A program made the translations under genes and the position numbers. From Alligator mississippiensis (lineage: Eukaryota; Chordata; Crocodylia; Alligatoridae), in NCBI RefSeq assembly GCF_030867095.1, contig NC_081837.1:15022501-15086500 (forward strand): a DNA stretch of 64,000 bases, written 5' to 3'. Below, piece after piece: positions 1-28,600 of the stretch. Each line of letters starts with the position of its first letter. Position 1 is the stretch's first letter. Below the pieces are notes generated by a model. It ran no database searches. It had not been told where the DNA came from and saw only the letters and a program-made list of their open reading frames with translations.

Positions 1-569
1 ATGCAGTTTCCAGTGAGGCTACAGAAGTGGAAGTGGAATCAAGTACCTGCCTGATTAATCCAGTCTCTTTGGATTACTTCCAAGTACTTTTCTTACTTAT
101 CATGGTTTTGCCTAGTCTGTTTAATGCTTGTATCAATTGGCTTAAATTGAGTTTTGTCTCAGCTGGTTGAGGAAACTTAGCACCGGTTGAAGAAACTTAG
201 CACCTTTGACAGTTTAGATATCTTTTCTCAGAGATGTGCTAGAATGATTTTTCTAGCTGGCAGACAAGGCTGCTGGCTCAGTATCTCCCACTTTATTGGT
301 AAGAGTAAGGCAGATTTTTGAACTTGAGCCTTATGATTCATGTCTTTAAACTTTATTTTAAAAGGGGCTTTGTTTTTGGATCTGCCCCATCTAAGTTGAC
401 CATTTCCCAACAGAGAGCAAATTTAGCTTGGATTTCTACAACATAATAGCATATGACTCTTGCCATTGCAGTATTCTCATTCAGATACAGTTTGAAATAC
501 AAATTTATGCTAAACTACTTGCCAGTAGTGTGGAACATGTATTTCATCTATAAACTTCTGTTTTTCCAG
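1..569 (+). other. DERL2: DERL2 last intron (partial)
   Basis: Sequence upstream of the last DERL2 exon. It ends in a pyrimidine-rich tract and an AG acceptor at 568-569. I see no other exon, RNA gene or recognisable repeat in it. The preceding DERL2 exons lie outside the window. Confidence 0.7.
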
Positions 570-675
570 GAAAGCAATATTTGACATGCCAGAAGATGAT
601 CCCAATTACAATCCACTGCCAGAAGAGCGACCAGGGGGTTTTGCATGGGGGGAAGGTCAGCGCCTTGGAGGCTAA
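570..675 (+). CDS. DERL2: Derlin-2, C-terminal exon (partial gene)
   Basis: Last coding exon of Derlin-2, a multi-pass ER membrane protein of the rhomboid-like Derlin family that works in ER-associated degradation. The exon follows an AG acceptor at 568-569 and reads [20 protein letters not shown], then a Gly-rich tail ending GEGQRLGG and a TAA stop at 673-675. It is nearly identical to the human Derlin-2 C-terminus as I recall it. The [11 protein letters not shown] tail is the SHP box known to bind the p97/VCP ATPase, so the p97 link is kept. The first exon base completes a codon from the previous exon. The membrane segments are encoded outside the window. The gene is on the same strand as DHX33 and precedes it, as in the human block. 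Confidence 0.93.
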
Positions 676-1070
676 TAAATGGCCATGCCAACACCCAGAC
701 ACAAGCTGGGAGGAACTAAACTGAAGTACCATATTGGAGAGCCTCTTGCTACCTTGTTGCAGAAAGGACATTTGACAGCTTTATGGTTCTGAGTACAAGC
801 ACTTTATGAAATGGCTGTCTAATTCAAGACATTACCAGAAGACTACCTGTGTCCCTCCCCATCAGGGGTTTTGCCATGCTGGCAGTGAAAGTATAATCTA
901 GTGGAGTCAACAACAATTACAACTGGAAACCCTTTCCTGTCAGCTCCAGTTAACAAGACCATCAATAACTTGTTTAAACATTTCTAAAAGCATTTTTCAA
1001 GCTATTTGATACAGGAGACTGTATGGGAAACTTTCAAGGGGACAAAATAAAAACATTTTGATTTTAAGCT
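676..1070 (+). terminator. DERL2: DERL2 3' UTR and poly(A) signal
   Basis: The 3' UTR follows the TAA stop. A canonical AATAAA lies at 1046-1051, followed by a T/G-rich stretch at about 1060-1085, so cleavage is expected near 1065-1075. No second DERL2 signal is needed. The exact end is inferred. Confidence 0.75.
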
Positions 1071-3366
1071 CTTCTTGTTGGATAAAAGCAGGTGTGAGTC
1101 ATTAAAAGCATGGTTCTCTCTCTTTCTTATCAAACTTTGATCTGAAACAAAATACACTAAAATTCAGAGCCTGAATTGGGATTTTAATTCTGGAAGATGC
1201 TGGTTATTTGCCTGGCTGATTTTTATGGAACTGTGTAGTTGCAGTATACAAGGGAGAGGATTGTTTGTGCTGTTTGCTAGATTTAATTCTTGATCTCTGA
1301 GAAGCTGCTCATAAGAGGCATAAGTAATATATACATCTGTCCGGGAAGAAATGGAGCAATACCAAGTCACTTCACAGCCACGGAATGGCTGTCACAGGAT
1401 TTGTTTTTTGACTACATAAATGGATCAGAGTCAAAATGGTGACCCAACTGAGAGACTGCACATCTTGCTTCTGACTGCTTGAAGCTGTCCACCCATCCTA
1501 AAGAATTGTGGAAGGTGCGATGGGTGTGGGTGTTTACTGTTTGGTGGAGATTCAGGGCAAAAGGTAGAGATCTTCAAATCGCCAAATCTATTAGATCCCC
1601 TGGCAACTTCTTTCTTTCAATAGCTGTCAGGGAAGGTTCTTTTCAGCATAACAGCTGGTACAGATGGCAGCATGTCACTAAGTTCAGATCTTTCTGAATC
1701 TAGATAATGGTTTGGCCTGTATAACAGGGAGCCAGAGGCTCCCGCTAACTTTAAGGCAGAGGCAGCAGCAGGGATATCCCCAAGTGCAGGGGAGACTGCA
1801 TGTTATGGACTGGCTGCAGGGGAATAGGCAGCCAGAGACTCATAGGGCTGCCCAAAATAGTATGATAAGCAGAGCCCTGCTCATCAGTAAGAGTAAAGCT
1901 AAGGCAGCAAGTGTAGCAGTTGTAAGGTGCCCTGGAGGCTAACTGTCAAGTCCAAAGTGAAAGTCCTTGGGAGTGGCTGAAGAGCCACCTGACCAAAAGG
2001 GGCAAGTACATAAGATCAGGGCCTGAGAACAGGCAGTCAGCCTGGTCCTGCAGGGAGAAGAGATCCTGAGCAGGCTGGCTGCTGCAGAGGGACTAACTGG
2101 CACTGAAGATGTCCTAGGAATGGCAAGTAAAGGGCTTGTAGCTTGCAGGGAAGTATGACCCAGTGTGGGATGGTTTTAGTTACAGCCAGTGTGCCTGTAT
2201 GTTTAAGTTCTATACTTGTAGACCAGGTGTGGCTCTAAGGGGTGAATGAGGAGCCCACAGTAGGGTGGCTGAGGGGCACAACCACGTTTAGAGTCCTGCC
2301 AGGGCAGGACCTAAACTAGGGATGTCCTGGGGCTGAGGCACAGGGGCCTAGCACCTGAGAGGGGCAGGAACCAAGACCGGGGTCCCAACACCTGAGGGGC
2401 GAGATGGGGGCTGGAAGCCAACGTCTGGTGCAGTGGACCTAGGCTGAAAGGGGCCCAGCCAGAGGAAAGGGGCCAAGGCCAGGAAGGCTGAGGCCTAAAA
2501 GTGTATTGGGGGACAAGGTGTCCCATGCAAGTGATAACTGGTAATATCCTTGAGGCATGGACATGGCTGTAGGGGCAAGAGGCCATGAACAGCCCTTATG
2601 GCAACAGGTGCCCTGAGAGCATGGATGGGCCAGGAGGGCCCACTCAGTGCTTGAGGGGCAGCATTAGGACGAAAGGGGTCAGAGAGGGATCTGCTGGCTG
2701 AAAGATGGACCAGGGCTTGCTTTGGGACTTGAGGGCAGCTTCTATATTTACAAATCAACTAACTACCTCAGGGCTTGGCAGGTAAGAGAAAAGGGAGGGT
2801 ACCCAGGGAGCCAGAGTGGGGCAAAAGTTGAGTGGCTGTCAAGGGGTGTCACAGCTGCCCCTGGAGGCATGATCCTGTTGCAGCCTGGATTTTGTATCTT
2901 AATTTATGTCCTTCAAAGGATCTTGCTGGGCATATAACTGTAGAGGGAAAATTTTTCCTTCCCAAGTAGCTTTTAATCTATGATAGTATTGAAGGACCAA
3001 GAAGCCTGTGGGTATTAGCTGTCAAACGTTTTGATTGTAACAGCGCCGTCTTTTTCAGCTCAACGTTTGTACAGACAGAAACCCCTTGGCAGGCTGCAGG
3101 TAGAATCTCAATGGGCAGGAAAAGATCTTGCTGTTGCAAAATAAACTAATCCTGAGGATTAAGGCCCAGCCTGGTCTCCTGAAGCAATTTACTGCTTTTA
3201 GCAAGCACTGCACTAGAAAGGTGGCTTTTTCCAGTTGGCCCATTATAATTGCCCCTGCTCAGATTGGAAGCAGCCTTTGAAAACAAAATAGCAATAACTT
3301 GCTTTAGTGTGTGATTTTTTTTTTCCATGTTTATTCTCCAAAAAAATATTTGAAGAGAGCATAAAT

Positions 3367-3610
3367 CAATAATTCTCAACCAGGCTGGCACTGTACCCTA
3401 AGGTACCTTGAGTTCCTACCAAAGGTGCTGCAGGATTTACAAGATAAATCCAGAGATTTCAAATAAAAATCTATAGTGGTGGTTTCTGAGTTCTTTGCAA
3501 TAGAAGAATTTCTCTGTTGTTATTTTTTTCTGCACTCAAGAAATGAGTGAAAGCTAAGAGTTAGAATATTCTGAGGGGTGCATTGGGTCTAAAAAGGTTG
3601 AGACCCACTG
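3367..3610. mobile_element. Non-autonomous hAT DNA transposon, about 244 bp
   Basis: Imperfect terminal inverted repeats: the left end reads as a decayed CAGTGGTTCTCAACC and the right end is GGTTGAGACCCACTG at 3596-3610. The left part (CTCAACCAG, then GTACC) resembles the element at 45223-45466, which has nearly the same length, so both are probably one MITE family. The flanking 8 bp match only at about half their positions, so the target duplication is eroded. No coding capacity. Confidence 0.65.
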
Positions 3611-3827
3611 AAATATACAGATGTGGTGCGAGAGGCTTGATTAAAAAATAAGATGGTGGAATGATATGTCTGTCCTAAAATACCTTGTGATGTAGGTGTG
3701 TTCAGATGCTGCCAAATCTTTGTGCCTTGCATCCTTTTGCATTTTAATGCCTTAACAAACTTGGACTGCTTGTGGTCAAAACCATCTTTGTTTCTGTGGA
3801 ACAGCTCCAACGCCTTGATCTCTAGAG

Positions 3828-4288
3828 CATATATCTCCAACTGGCAGCCCGCAGGCTGCGTGTGGCCCATGAGAGGTTAATGTGTGTCCACCTTGCAATA
3901 GCAGCTGGAGTCTCCAGGTTCCCTCTCCCTCCTCTGGCTGCTGCTTCCTGACTTTGCCCCAGGGGATGAGGCTGTGTGATTGCATGGAGAGCTGAGGGTG
4001 AGTCTGGGCCCATGCCAGGGGTGGGGGGTGAGGATCAAACCCATACCTACGTTGTGCAGAAGTGGGGGCCTGCCCATGCAGGTATGTAGGGCAGCAGAGC
4101 TGGGAATTGTAATGTCATGCCTGCACTGTGCAGTGGGGTGGAGAGCACCCATGCAGGCACAAAGTGCAGTGGTATGTTGTGGGGAGAGAGATTTTGTAGA
4201 GTGCCTGGTGGGGACTTTGCCATTTGGAGGCTCCTGGTGCAGCACTGGGCCATGTAGACCCCAGGAGCTTGGAAGTTGGACTGCCGTG
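3828..4288. mobile_element. Non-autonomous hAT-like element, about 461 bp, with 8-bp target duplication
   Basis: Flanked by the perfect 8-bp direct repeat CTCTAGAG at 3820-3827 and 4289-4296, the size typical of hAT insertions. The ends start CA and share a TCCAACT block in inverted orientation. The interior is GC-rich with GCAGGCTGC and GGCCCATG words like those of the element at 60680-61024. The short frames inside are noise. The palindromic nature of the 8-mer slightly weakens the duplication evidence. Confidence 0.6.
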
Positions 4289-6480
4289 CTCTAGAGCATG
4301 GATACAGCTGACTGCTTCAGGGCTTTGCCTCCTGCCACCCTTCACAGTTGTCCTTAACATAAAGGGGAGATGGTTTTGGCAGGCAGATACGGGCAGGCTG
4401 TGCTGATGGGTCATGCTGCTCCCATCAGCAGGATGAAGTACTTTTTGCAGGTACTGAAGTCCACTCGGATGTGTGGGTGTGTATATCAAAACAGAGAAGA
4501 GGAGACTGCCTGCTTGTCCATGTTACACTGACAGCAAGACAGCTGCTGGCTTGTTATAGCTTAAAATGTCTTAATAGTCTGCTTTATTTTGCATGTCTGG
4601 TATTGTTATTTCCTAGCTCCATTTACATGATATCCTACAGTGGCATTTTTTTTTAATCACTTGAAGCTTGTTGACACATTTAACCTTCAAAATATTATCC
4701 AGGGTTGAGATGGGATAAAAATAAACCATCCTGGAAGGAAGGAATTACATTTGCCTTTCCACAGAGACAAACATAATCCAGACTTTGGTGCTATTTGTGT
4801 CAGTGTGCTGAATCATTCAGGTCATAGAAGTAGAGGAAACGATCTGGTATGTGACCAGAATTGTCCTAATTCATTTGAACAATATTAAACTTTTGATTGG
4901 AGCTGTGCCACCAAAGTATATTTGTTCTTTCTTCTGTAATTAACTCTGGCAGGCTTCTGTCCTAAAACAGCTTGTCTCTCTTGCTTTTGTCTGCTGAGGC
5001 CGTCATCAAAGCTTCAAAACACAACTTTCATAACCAAGCCCCTTCCTCCCAGGTAATCATCTGTGCTGGGATACTGTTTTCCATTTTGCAACTTGTCAAC
5101 AAAGTCAAAATCCCACAGCACTTTGCTCTTCAGTCAGAGGGAAGAGCGTTATCTTATCTCCCAGCATTTGTACTTGTAGGGCAAAGCTCCCATTTCTTGG
5201 CCCACACTACACTACACAGCTTCTGTTTTTGGTCTTTTAGAACAAAATAATCTTCAGTTTACTATTTTTCTCTCAAGACTGTTGTTCCTTGACTTCCTTC
5301 TCTCTGGCATTCCCTGGATTTTGTGTGCTTGAGGTCTTCTCAATCATGGTAGGCTTGCCTCCCTGATTTATCCCTCTGGCCTGTAAGGGACCCATATTCT
5401 CTCTTACAGTCCTAGCGGTCAGCTGCACACATCAGTTTAGGATGGCTACCCGCGTGTTGTGTGTTGAAAGTTTTTTTTTCCCTCTATCTTGAGTACGTTA
5501 ACATGTTCTGAGCAGAGTAGTTGGACAGTTTTGTGGATCCAGCGCACTGTTCCAGCTAGGAGGAGAAATTCATAAAGAATTTGGATGTTATTTCTGATCG
5601 GTAGTGCTGGGGATGAGGTATGCCAGGTGAAGCGACAGACAAAGTTGTATTGCGGTGAGACTGTCATCAAACAAAACTGCATTTGGCTAGGACAGAAGTT
5701 AACCATCCTGCTTCAGGGAGGGAGAAAGACAAGGCATCTTAGAAGGCCAGAAGTGTATGCTGGTGCCTTGAACACGGTTTTGCGAGGTGAGGGCATACGT
5801 GAAATTGCCAGCAGAAACTTCAGAAAGCTTCTCAGAGGGGCCATTTCAGAGCTGGGAACGACTACGTGACGGCGTTGTTGTATAGGGCATGGAAGTGAGT
5901 GACAAATGTGCAAAGCGTTGCTGCCTGTAGTCTTAAATGGCTCTGACCTCCAGATCTGTAAAAAGTCTGAAAATGGAAAACTGGACTGTGCCGAGGCCGT
6001 GTAGAGAAACGACCCGTAGCCGGAGCCGTCGTTTATCAAGCAGGTGCTGAGCGCAATCACGGGTCTCATGGCGTCATTTCACATCACTGTCTTCGGGTCA
6101 CGCACGCAGGGGACCAGATGTCTTGCAAACCTTCATAATCTCTTTGAAACCTCAAGCGCAGGCGCTTCGCCACGTAAATCCCGTCCACAGACGAAGCAGC
6201 CGTTGGTGCGGCGGCTCCTGATAAGGCCCCAGCAACTCTTCAGGAGCTGTCTTAGGTATTACCTGACCTCGCCTTCGCGCGCCAGTCAGCCTTATTGCAA
6301 CCGGAAGAGCGGTTGTTGTTGTTTTAAATAAAACTCCTGGCTATTTGCGTGTCCCGCAGTGCAGCTGGAGGAGCTGCTCTGTGCCGCGCGCTGGCGGGAC
6401 AACGCCCGGAAGGGAACCGGGGCCTGGAGGACACCACAGCTCTGCGGCTCAGCTCCCTGCGGACCGCGCTTCCCGCAGCC

Positions 6481-6701
6481 CCGCCCCCGGCGCGGTGCAG
6501 GCCGGGAGTTGCAGTCCCAGGACTGTAGGAGGGGGGTGTTGCTGCTGTGACGTCACCCCCCGCAGGGCAGCCGGGCGTTCTCTCGCTTCCTGGCATGCGC
6601 GGCTTCGCCAAAAGGCCCCGCCCCTCGGCGCGGTGCAGGGTGGGAGCTGTAGTCCCGGGGGTGTCGCGGCTGTGACGCCATCCCCGCGCGCGGCGGCCGG
6701 G
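6481..6701 (+). promoter_or_regulatory. DHX33: Tandemly duplicated promoter block with CRE and ZNF143-like motifs
   Basis: Two copies, about 6481-6575 and 6617-6701, share the same order of parts: GC box, CGGCGCGGTGCAGG, a GGGAGYTGYAGTCCC motif, a gap, CTGTGACGYCA and a GCCGGG end. Copy 1 holds a full palindromic CRE, TGACGTCA, at 6548-6555. Copy 2 has TGACGCCA at 6673-6680. The GGGAGCTGTAGTCCC block at about 6641-6655 resembles the reverse complement of the ZNF143 motif ACTACAATTCCC. Copy 2 ends just before the DHX33 ATG. Function is inferred from motif names only. Confidence 0.6.
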
Positions 6702-6706
6702 GGACG

Positions 6707-23069
<16,363 letters not shown>

Positions 23070-24680
23070 CCAGTACTTGGTGATGTTGGACAATCTGCCT
23101 GGGATTTTTAGGGTCACAATCAGATGTTTTTTGTAATGAACAAACAGAAGCAAGAGAGCTTTGCTTTGGCAATCAGGTACAACCTTACAGAAAAACAGCT
23201 TCTTCCTGAAAGCTGGACCTCGCGAATCTCTGCTGGCTTAGAACAATCATCCTTGGTTACAAGGAATTATGTAAGGGCGAACGTAATGTATGCAGTATGT
23301 GTGTGAATCTATATATATATATATATGTATATAGTTGGGCAGAGTAAGGGGCATCAGATTCCAATTTTTAAGATGAGCTCAAGTTTTACTGGGGTACGTA
23401 TAAAGAAATGAGATCCCAAAAACTCTACTGAGCAGATTTGAGTTTGGTTTTTTACAGTTGCCCTTGTATCCTTTGCAAGTTTTATTGGGGGAAAAAAAAT
23501 TAAATCGTTCTTCTTTCTCTGTATAGATATAGGTATATGTAGAGAAAATGCCTTTTTAAATGTATGTTTTTAGGAGGGGAGGTGCTAATGTCTTTTACCT
23601 CATCAGACATCTCTGCCTAATGTCGGTCTCTCCGCCTTATTTTGAGGCATCCAAGGGCCAGTAAAGGGTTCCCTGAATTGACATTCATTGCCTGTGCCTG
23701 TCTGAGACATAAACCGTCTGGGCTCGATAGTCATGCAGTGCCCAAGAGCGGTTGTCAGCAACCTGTTAGAGCTGTTTTTACTCCTGAACATTATTTCTCA
23801 GAATATTTTGTGTGTGTGTAGAGATTAGACTGCCAGTGTCTGCATTTTGCCAATCGTGTTTGGCCAGTCGTCTTTGCCAGGAGAGGTGTCTCTTGACCCG
23901 ACAGCCAGGCGTCAAAGCAGACCCCCAGGCCCTGTTCCAGACTAAGCCCAGCATGTTAGCACTAAAACCCCCCTCTAACTATGGTGCATGCACACACACC
24001 AAGCTCTATGTTTTGCTAACCTCAAGCACTATCTGATCTATTGCTTTAGCTAATCAGGCTATTTGGTAGCAACTTTCACAAAAAGACTATGAAGATGTCT
24101 GCTGGAGTCAGACTTCCATTGAGAACCCTTTAATCATCAAACACTTATTACTTCCATTAGGGCTTTACACCAGCATTTCTCTGCTTTTTCTTCCCCCCTT
24201 AATTTATATTTTGCCTTGCCTTATATTTTTTTTCTGGCATGGCAACATTTGTCATGTCCTAGGCAGTCTTTGCTGCTTACCCCGTTGGAGCGTCTAGCCA
24301 TCAGTTTCTTCACTGGAGGAAAACATTGCAATAAGATCCAATCTTATTTTTTAATCCTGTGTTTTATACTAGAACTAAGAAAGGCTGGACCAGTCTCATT
24401 GCTCGACTCTAGAGCTTTCCCCTCGGGAACGAGCACAATGCGCTGCTCCATGTGACAGAGCAGGGGCGGATAAAAATGTAGAAGTTATTTTTGAACAATA
24501 TCCGTGCGAGTACTTCTACCGGGACCTCTCCGAGAGAGGCAGCTTTTCAATTTCAACAGAAGTCTGTTGGTAGTTTTAGGCCGAGGTGAATTAAAACAGA
24601 TTAGATTTCGAAAAGGGCGGGAGAGGGACCAGTTTTGTAAACGCAGTGTCACTGTGGAATAAAACGTGCTTAGTTTAATG
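23070..24680 (+). terminator. DHX33: DHX33 3' UTR and poly(A) signals
   Basis: The 3' UTR follows the TGA at 23067-23069. The best signal is AATAAA at 24658-24663, followed by a GT-rich stretch with GTGGTGGTGG, giving an end near 24680. A weaker upstream option is ATTAAA at 23499-23504 with a T-rich tract behind it. A short (AT)n run lies at 23310-23327. No other gene is seen in this 1.6 kb. Confidence 0.65.
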
Positions 24681-24989
24681 CGAGTGGTGGTGGTATCTTG
24701 CTTTCTAAGTGATGCGGCGTTTAGTCCCCTCTTGCGTTCTTAAACATCCAACTTAAAAGAAAAAAGTGTGTGGCGGGGGTGGCTTACATTTTAATGGGGA
24801 TCATATTTGCAAACCAGTTTTGACACCGTTAATTAACCGTGGGAACAACAAGCTGCTGCCTGCTGTGCGCGCAGGGGGGATGAGCTGTGCTTCCCATTTA
24901 AAACGTCTTTTCTGGGCACGAGCTTTGGCTACGTCTCGCTTGTCCTGGAGCAGCTTTGTTCTGCTCGGTCCGCAAAAACTATGAGCAAT

Positions 24990-25644
24990 CCTTCTGTAAA
25001 ACCTGGACTTTGTTCCAACTAATCTGCAAATCGCTGGCGGCGAGGGGCAGCGTTGGCGTAAACCGGCGCGCTCCAGGTACGCGGCGTGTCCCGAGCGACC
25101 CCGGAGTCGCAGCACGCGTCCGTCTCTTCCCAGGCGCAAAGGGTGACACTTCGTGTTACGGGTGCCTGTCGAAACGTAGGCGCTCGTCTCGCTGACCCTG
25201 CCTCTTTCTCCGTATTGTCCACGGCTGGCGAAGGCGCTGAGGGCGCATTTTGGCCGTGGCCGGCTGCACCCCGGGGGCCTCCGGGCAGCGGTGGGAGCGG
25301 GGAGTTGCAGAGCTCTGCCCCCGGCGTCGTACAGAAACGTGACGCCTGTCAAATAAAAGCACATGTCGTTGGGGCGGTCTCTCAACGACGTTTGGGGTTA
25401 TTTAGAAACGACTAGTTGCACAACTGCCCGTTTCCCGTCACGCAGCGCCTGCAGAGCGTCGGCTCGTGCCGGGGTATCTGCGCGCGCAGCTCGAACAGGC
25501 GGCCCCACGGGCGGGAGGCGGAAGGGGCGGGGCAGGAAGCGCGCTTCCGGCTGGCGGCATCGGCTTCCGGGGCAGAGGTCAGGCCGGCCGCACTCCCTCT
25601 CGCACGTGTCGCTGCCTTTCTTCTCTAGCTTCGCGCCAGACGCC
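24990..25644 (+). promoter_or_regulatory. C1QBP: CpG island promoter of C1QBP
   Basis: CpG-dense DNA leads into the C1QBP start codon at 25645 and continues to about 25990. It contains an Sp1-type GC box GGGGCGGGGC at 25524-25533 and two ETS-type CTTCCGG sites at 25544-25550 and 25564-25570. A pyrimidine tract, CTTTCTTCTCT, at about 25616-25626 is compatible with a TOP-like start. No TATA box is seen. The DHX33 end lies only about 0.3 kb upstream. Confidence 0.65.
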
Positions 25645-28600
25645 ATGCTGCTAGCCCAAGCGCTCCGCTCCGCCGCCGCCGGCGCCCTCCGCTCGCCGCG
25701 CGCCCTGCTGCGCCCGGCCGCGCGCCTCCCGCGGGGCCCGCCTGCTGCCGCCGCCGCCGCCGCGCGCCCCTTCACGCGCTCCCTCTGGCTGCTCTGCGGC
25801 GAGGCCGGCGGCCCGCGGCCCTCCGCGCTCCTGCGGCCCCCGCCCGGCCTGTCCTTTGGCTGCGGCGGTCTCCACACCGAGGGTGAGCCTCCGGCCTGAG
25901 TGACCTTGGCCCTGGGCCTGCACTGCTGCAGGGCAGCGGGTCCCGCCTGGGGCCTTTCCGCACCCTGCTCAGGGCGGGCAGCCTCTGAGTCCTTCACCCC
26001 GCCTGGCAGCGCCGGCGAAGGGTGACGCAGAAATCTTCCCCTTCTTTTACCTGGGGGTCGGTGGGAAAGCCAGGGGTGGAGCTCGGGTCCAGGAAGCAAA
26101 ATGTCTCCTGTCCCAAATGACCTCTTCTGTTCCTCGCAAGGGGACAAAGTGTTTTCCGAGTTCCTGATGGATGAGATCAAACAAGAAAAGAAGATCCAGA
26201 AGCACAAATCCCTGCCCGAGATGTCCGGAGGGTGGGAGCTGGAAGTGCAGGGCACCGAGGCCAAACTGCTGCGGAACGTATCTGGCGAGAAGTAAGTGAT
26301 GCGGATCTGTGCGTTTCATGTTATTTGATGTTAGCAAACTGGAAACAAAACAAAAAAAAAAGCCCTGTATATAAAGCTGGGTGCGCACATGTGCTTAAGA
26401 GGCATGCGCATGTTAATGAAGAACTAAGTGCTGCTTCCCAGTGTCCCCCGGGGTTATGTATTTCTTGTAACCTAGTTGCGTTCCCCTCCTCAGCCCCGTC
26501 CCTGGTTGAGGCGCTCTGTATTTCCTTTATGGCTTTTGTCACGTTTGTTTCACAACCAAGGAGAAAACAAAAATGGCCAAGGAGAAATGCTAGATGTTTC
26601 ATACTCATTACTTTTCTTGGAAAAGGGAGCTTGTCACGGAGAATTTTGCCCTGTTTCCTATCCCGTGTATTCCAAAACTTCATGCCACCATTTCACACAA
26701 GAAGAAAAACTAGAGAATTCAACCTACGAAACTGAAAATATCCTTGTTAGTCAATATAGGGCACTTACGGAGTTTAAACTTGGTGCAGATGGCTGTATTT
26801 TAAAACACATAAACTGGGGAGCAGTGCGCTGTATGAGGTACAGGGGAGATTCAGGGGGATGCTTAATACACTTCAAATCCTGTTCGCATCTTGAGTTCAG
26901 CACTTGAAACTTTGAGTAGGGTTACAGTTAATGTGGGTTGTACAACTAACTCTTCCTATTGTGATGTTAAAGGATTTCAGTCACGTTCAACATTAACAAC
27001 AGCATCCCACCAGTGATTGATGAAGAGCCCCAAGAAGGACAGAAAGCTGATGAACAGGAGGTAAACCTACAGCCTATGTGTTCCCTTTCAGTTAGTACAC
27101 TGTAGGGTAGAGGGGAAGTCAGGCCATTGCCCAGTTGTGTTTGGGCAGACACTGTTAACTTGGTCTTCAGAACACAAAGGTGCTTAATGCTGGCATAATG
27201 CAGATTGTTGTTACTTTTATTTTTTCCCATTACTACAGTAGCAAAAGCCCGGCCTACAGTAGCAAAAGCTTTTGGCCACTTGGCATAATCTCTGCCAGGG
27301 CAGGAGGAATTTTTTATAGTTGCAAGTGAAGGTAGTTGATCTTATAGCTGCCTTCCCTTCCTGCTGTAATGAAGGCCAGGTCTGTGCAAGGAGCTCCTTG
27401 CTACTGTGCTATAGAGCAAAGAGAGCCTGGTGTGGTGCCCCCACCCTGTCCATGAGTCGTATCAGGGAGAGCTCAGTGCTATGAGCTGCGTTTACGCTAC
27501 AGCTGTGTACTGGTCTGGCTGTAGTAGTCAGGGATCACGTCTCTTCACATGTCTGGCTGATACCAATGGCACTAAGAACTTGCAGTGCACACAAAAACTT
27601 AAATGGCTTGATCCTTGATCTTTTTATAAGGTCACTGACTTCCAACAGTTAGTTACAAGGGAGAGCAGAGTCAGTATATGGTATTGGTAGTTGTTTAAAT
27701 CACCAGTGTGGTTTGGGGCAACCAACTCGCTAATCCCTGAGCACTTCATAGTAGTTAGGGGTCAGAAGGGACCTGACTAGATCATTTAGTCTGACCCCCC
27801 GCCACTGGTAGGAGCACGCACTGGGATCACACCACCCCAGACAGGTGTTCATCCAACCTCTTTTTGAATTTACCCAAGGTAGGAGCGAGGACCACTTCCC
27901 TAGGAAGCTGGTTCCAGAACCTAGCCACCCTAACAGTGAAATAGTGCCTCCTAATTTCTAACCTGAACCTATTCTCCAGCAGCTTCTGGCCATTGTTCCT
28001 TGTTGCCCCAGGTGCTGCTGGGGGAAATAGGGCCCTTCCTATTTGCTGCTGATCTCCCCTAACGTGTTTGTAGGCAGCCACCAAATCCCCCCTCAGCCTC
28101 CCATTTGCTGAGGCTGAACAGGTTCAGGCCCCTCAGCCTCTCCTCATAGGGCCTGCCCTGTTGCCCTCCAACCAAGCAGGTGGCCTTCCTCTGAACTCTC
28201 TTGAGGCAGGCCACATCCTTCTTAAAGTGCGGTGCCCAGAACTGGACACAGTACTCCAATTGAGGCCGGACCAATGTCACGTAGAGGGGGAGTATCACCT
28301 CTCTGGACTGGTTTGAGATGCATCTTCAGATGCACAACAAGGTGTGGTTGGCTTTGCTGGCTGCGGTCTGGCATTGGTGGCTCATGTTCATCTTGGAGTC
28401 AGTAATGACTCCAAGATCCCTTTCTGCCTCTGTGCTTTCAAGGGGGGAGCTCCCCAGCCTGTATGTATGCTGTGGGTTCCTTCTCCCCAGGTGCAGCACC
28501 CTGCACTTACCCACATTGAAGCCCATCCTGTTACCATCCACCCACTTCTGTAGTCTGTCTATATCTAGTTGCAGCCTCTCTCTCCCTTTGAGCGTGCCTA

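Larger units (their letters stand above)
1071..5990. other. DERL2-DHX33 intergenic region
   Basis: No gene is supported here; the open frames are short and show no family resemblance. About 1700-2750 is purine- and G-rich, with repeated blocks of short AGG and GCAGGG words, and looks like an old interspersed element I cannot name. Two hAT-like elements sit at 3367-3610 and 3828-4288. From about 5700 CpG density rises toward the DHX33 island. The rest looks like unique AT-leaning DNA. Confidence 0.6.

Noticed and set aside
25398-26264. 288-codon minus-strand frame over C1QBP exons 1-2
   Set aside because: Antisense shadow of the GC-rich presequence and promoter.
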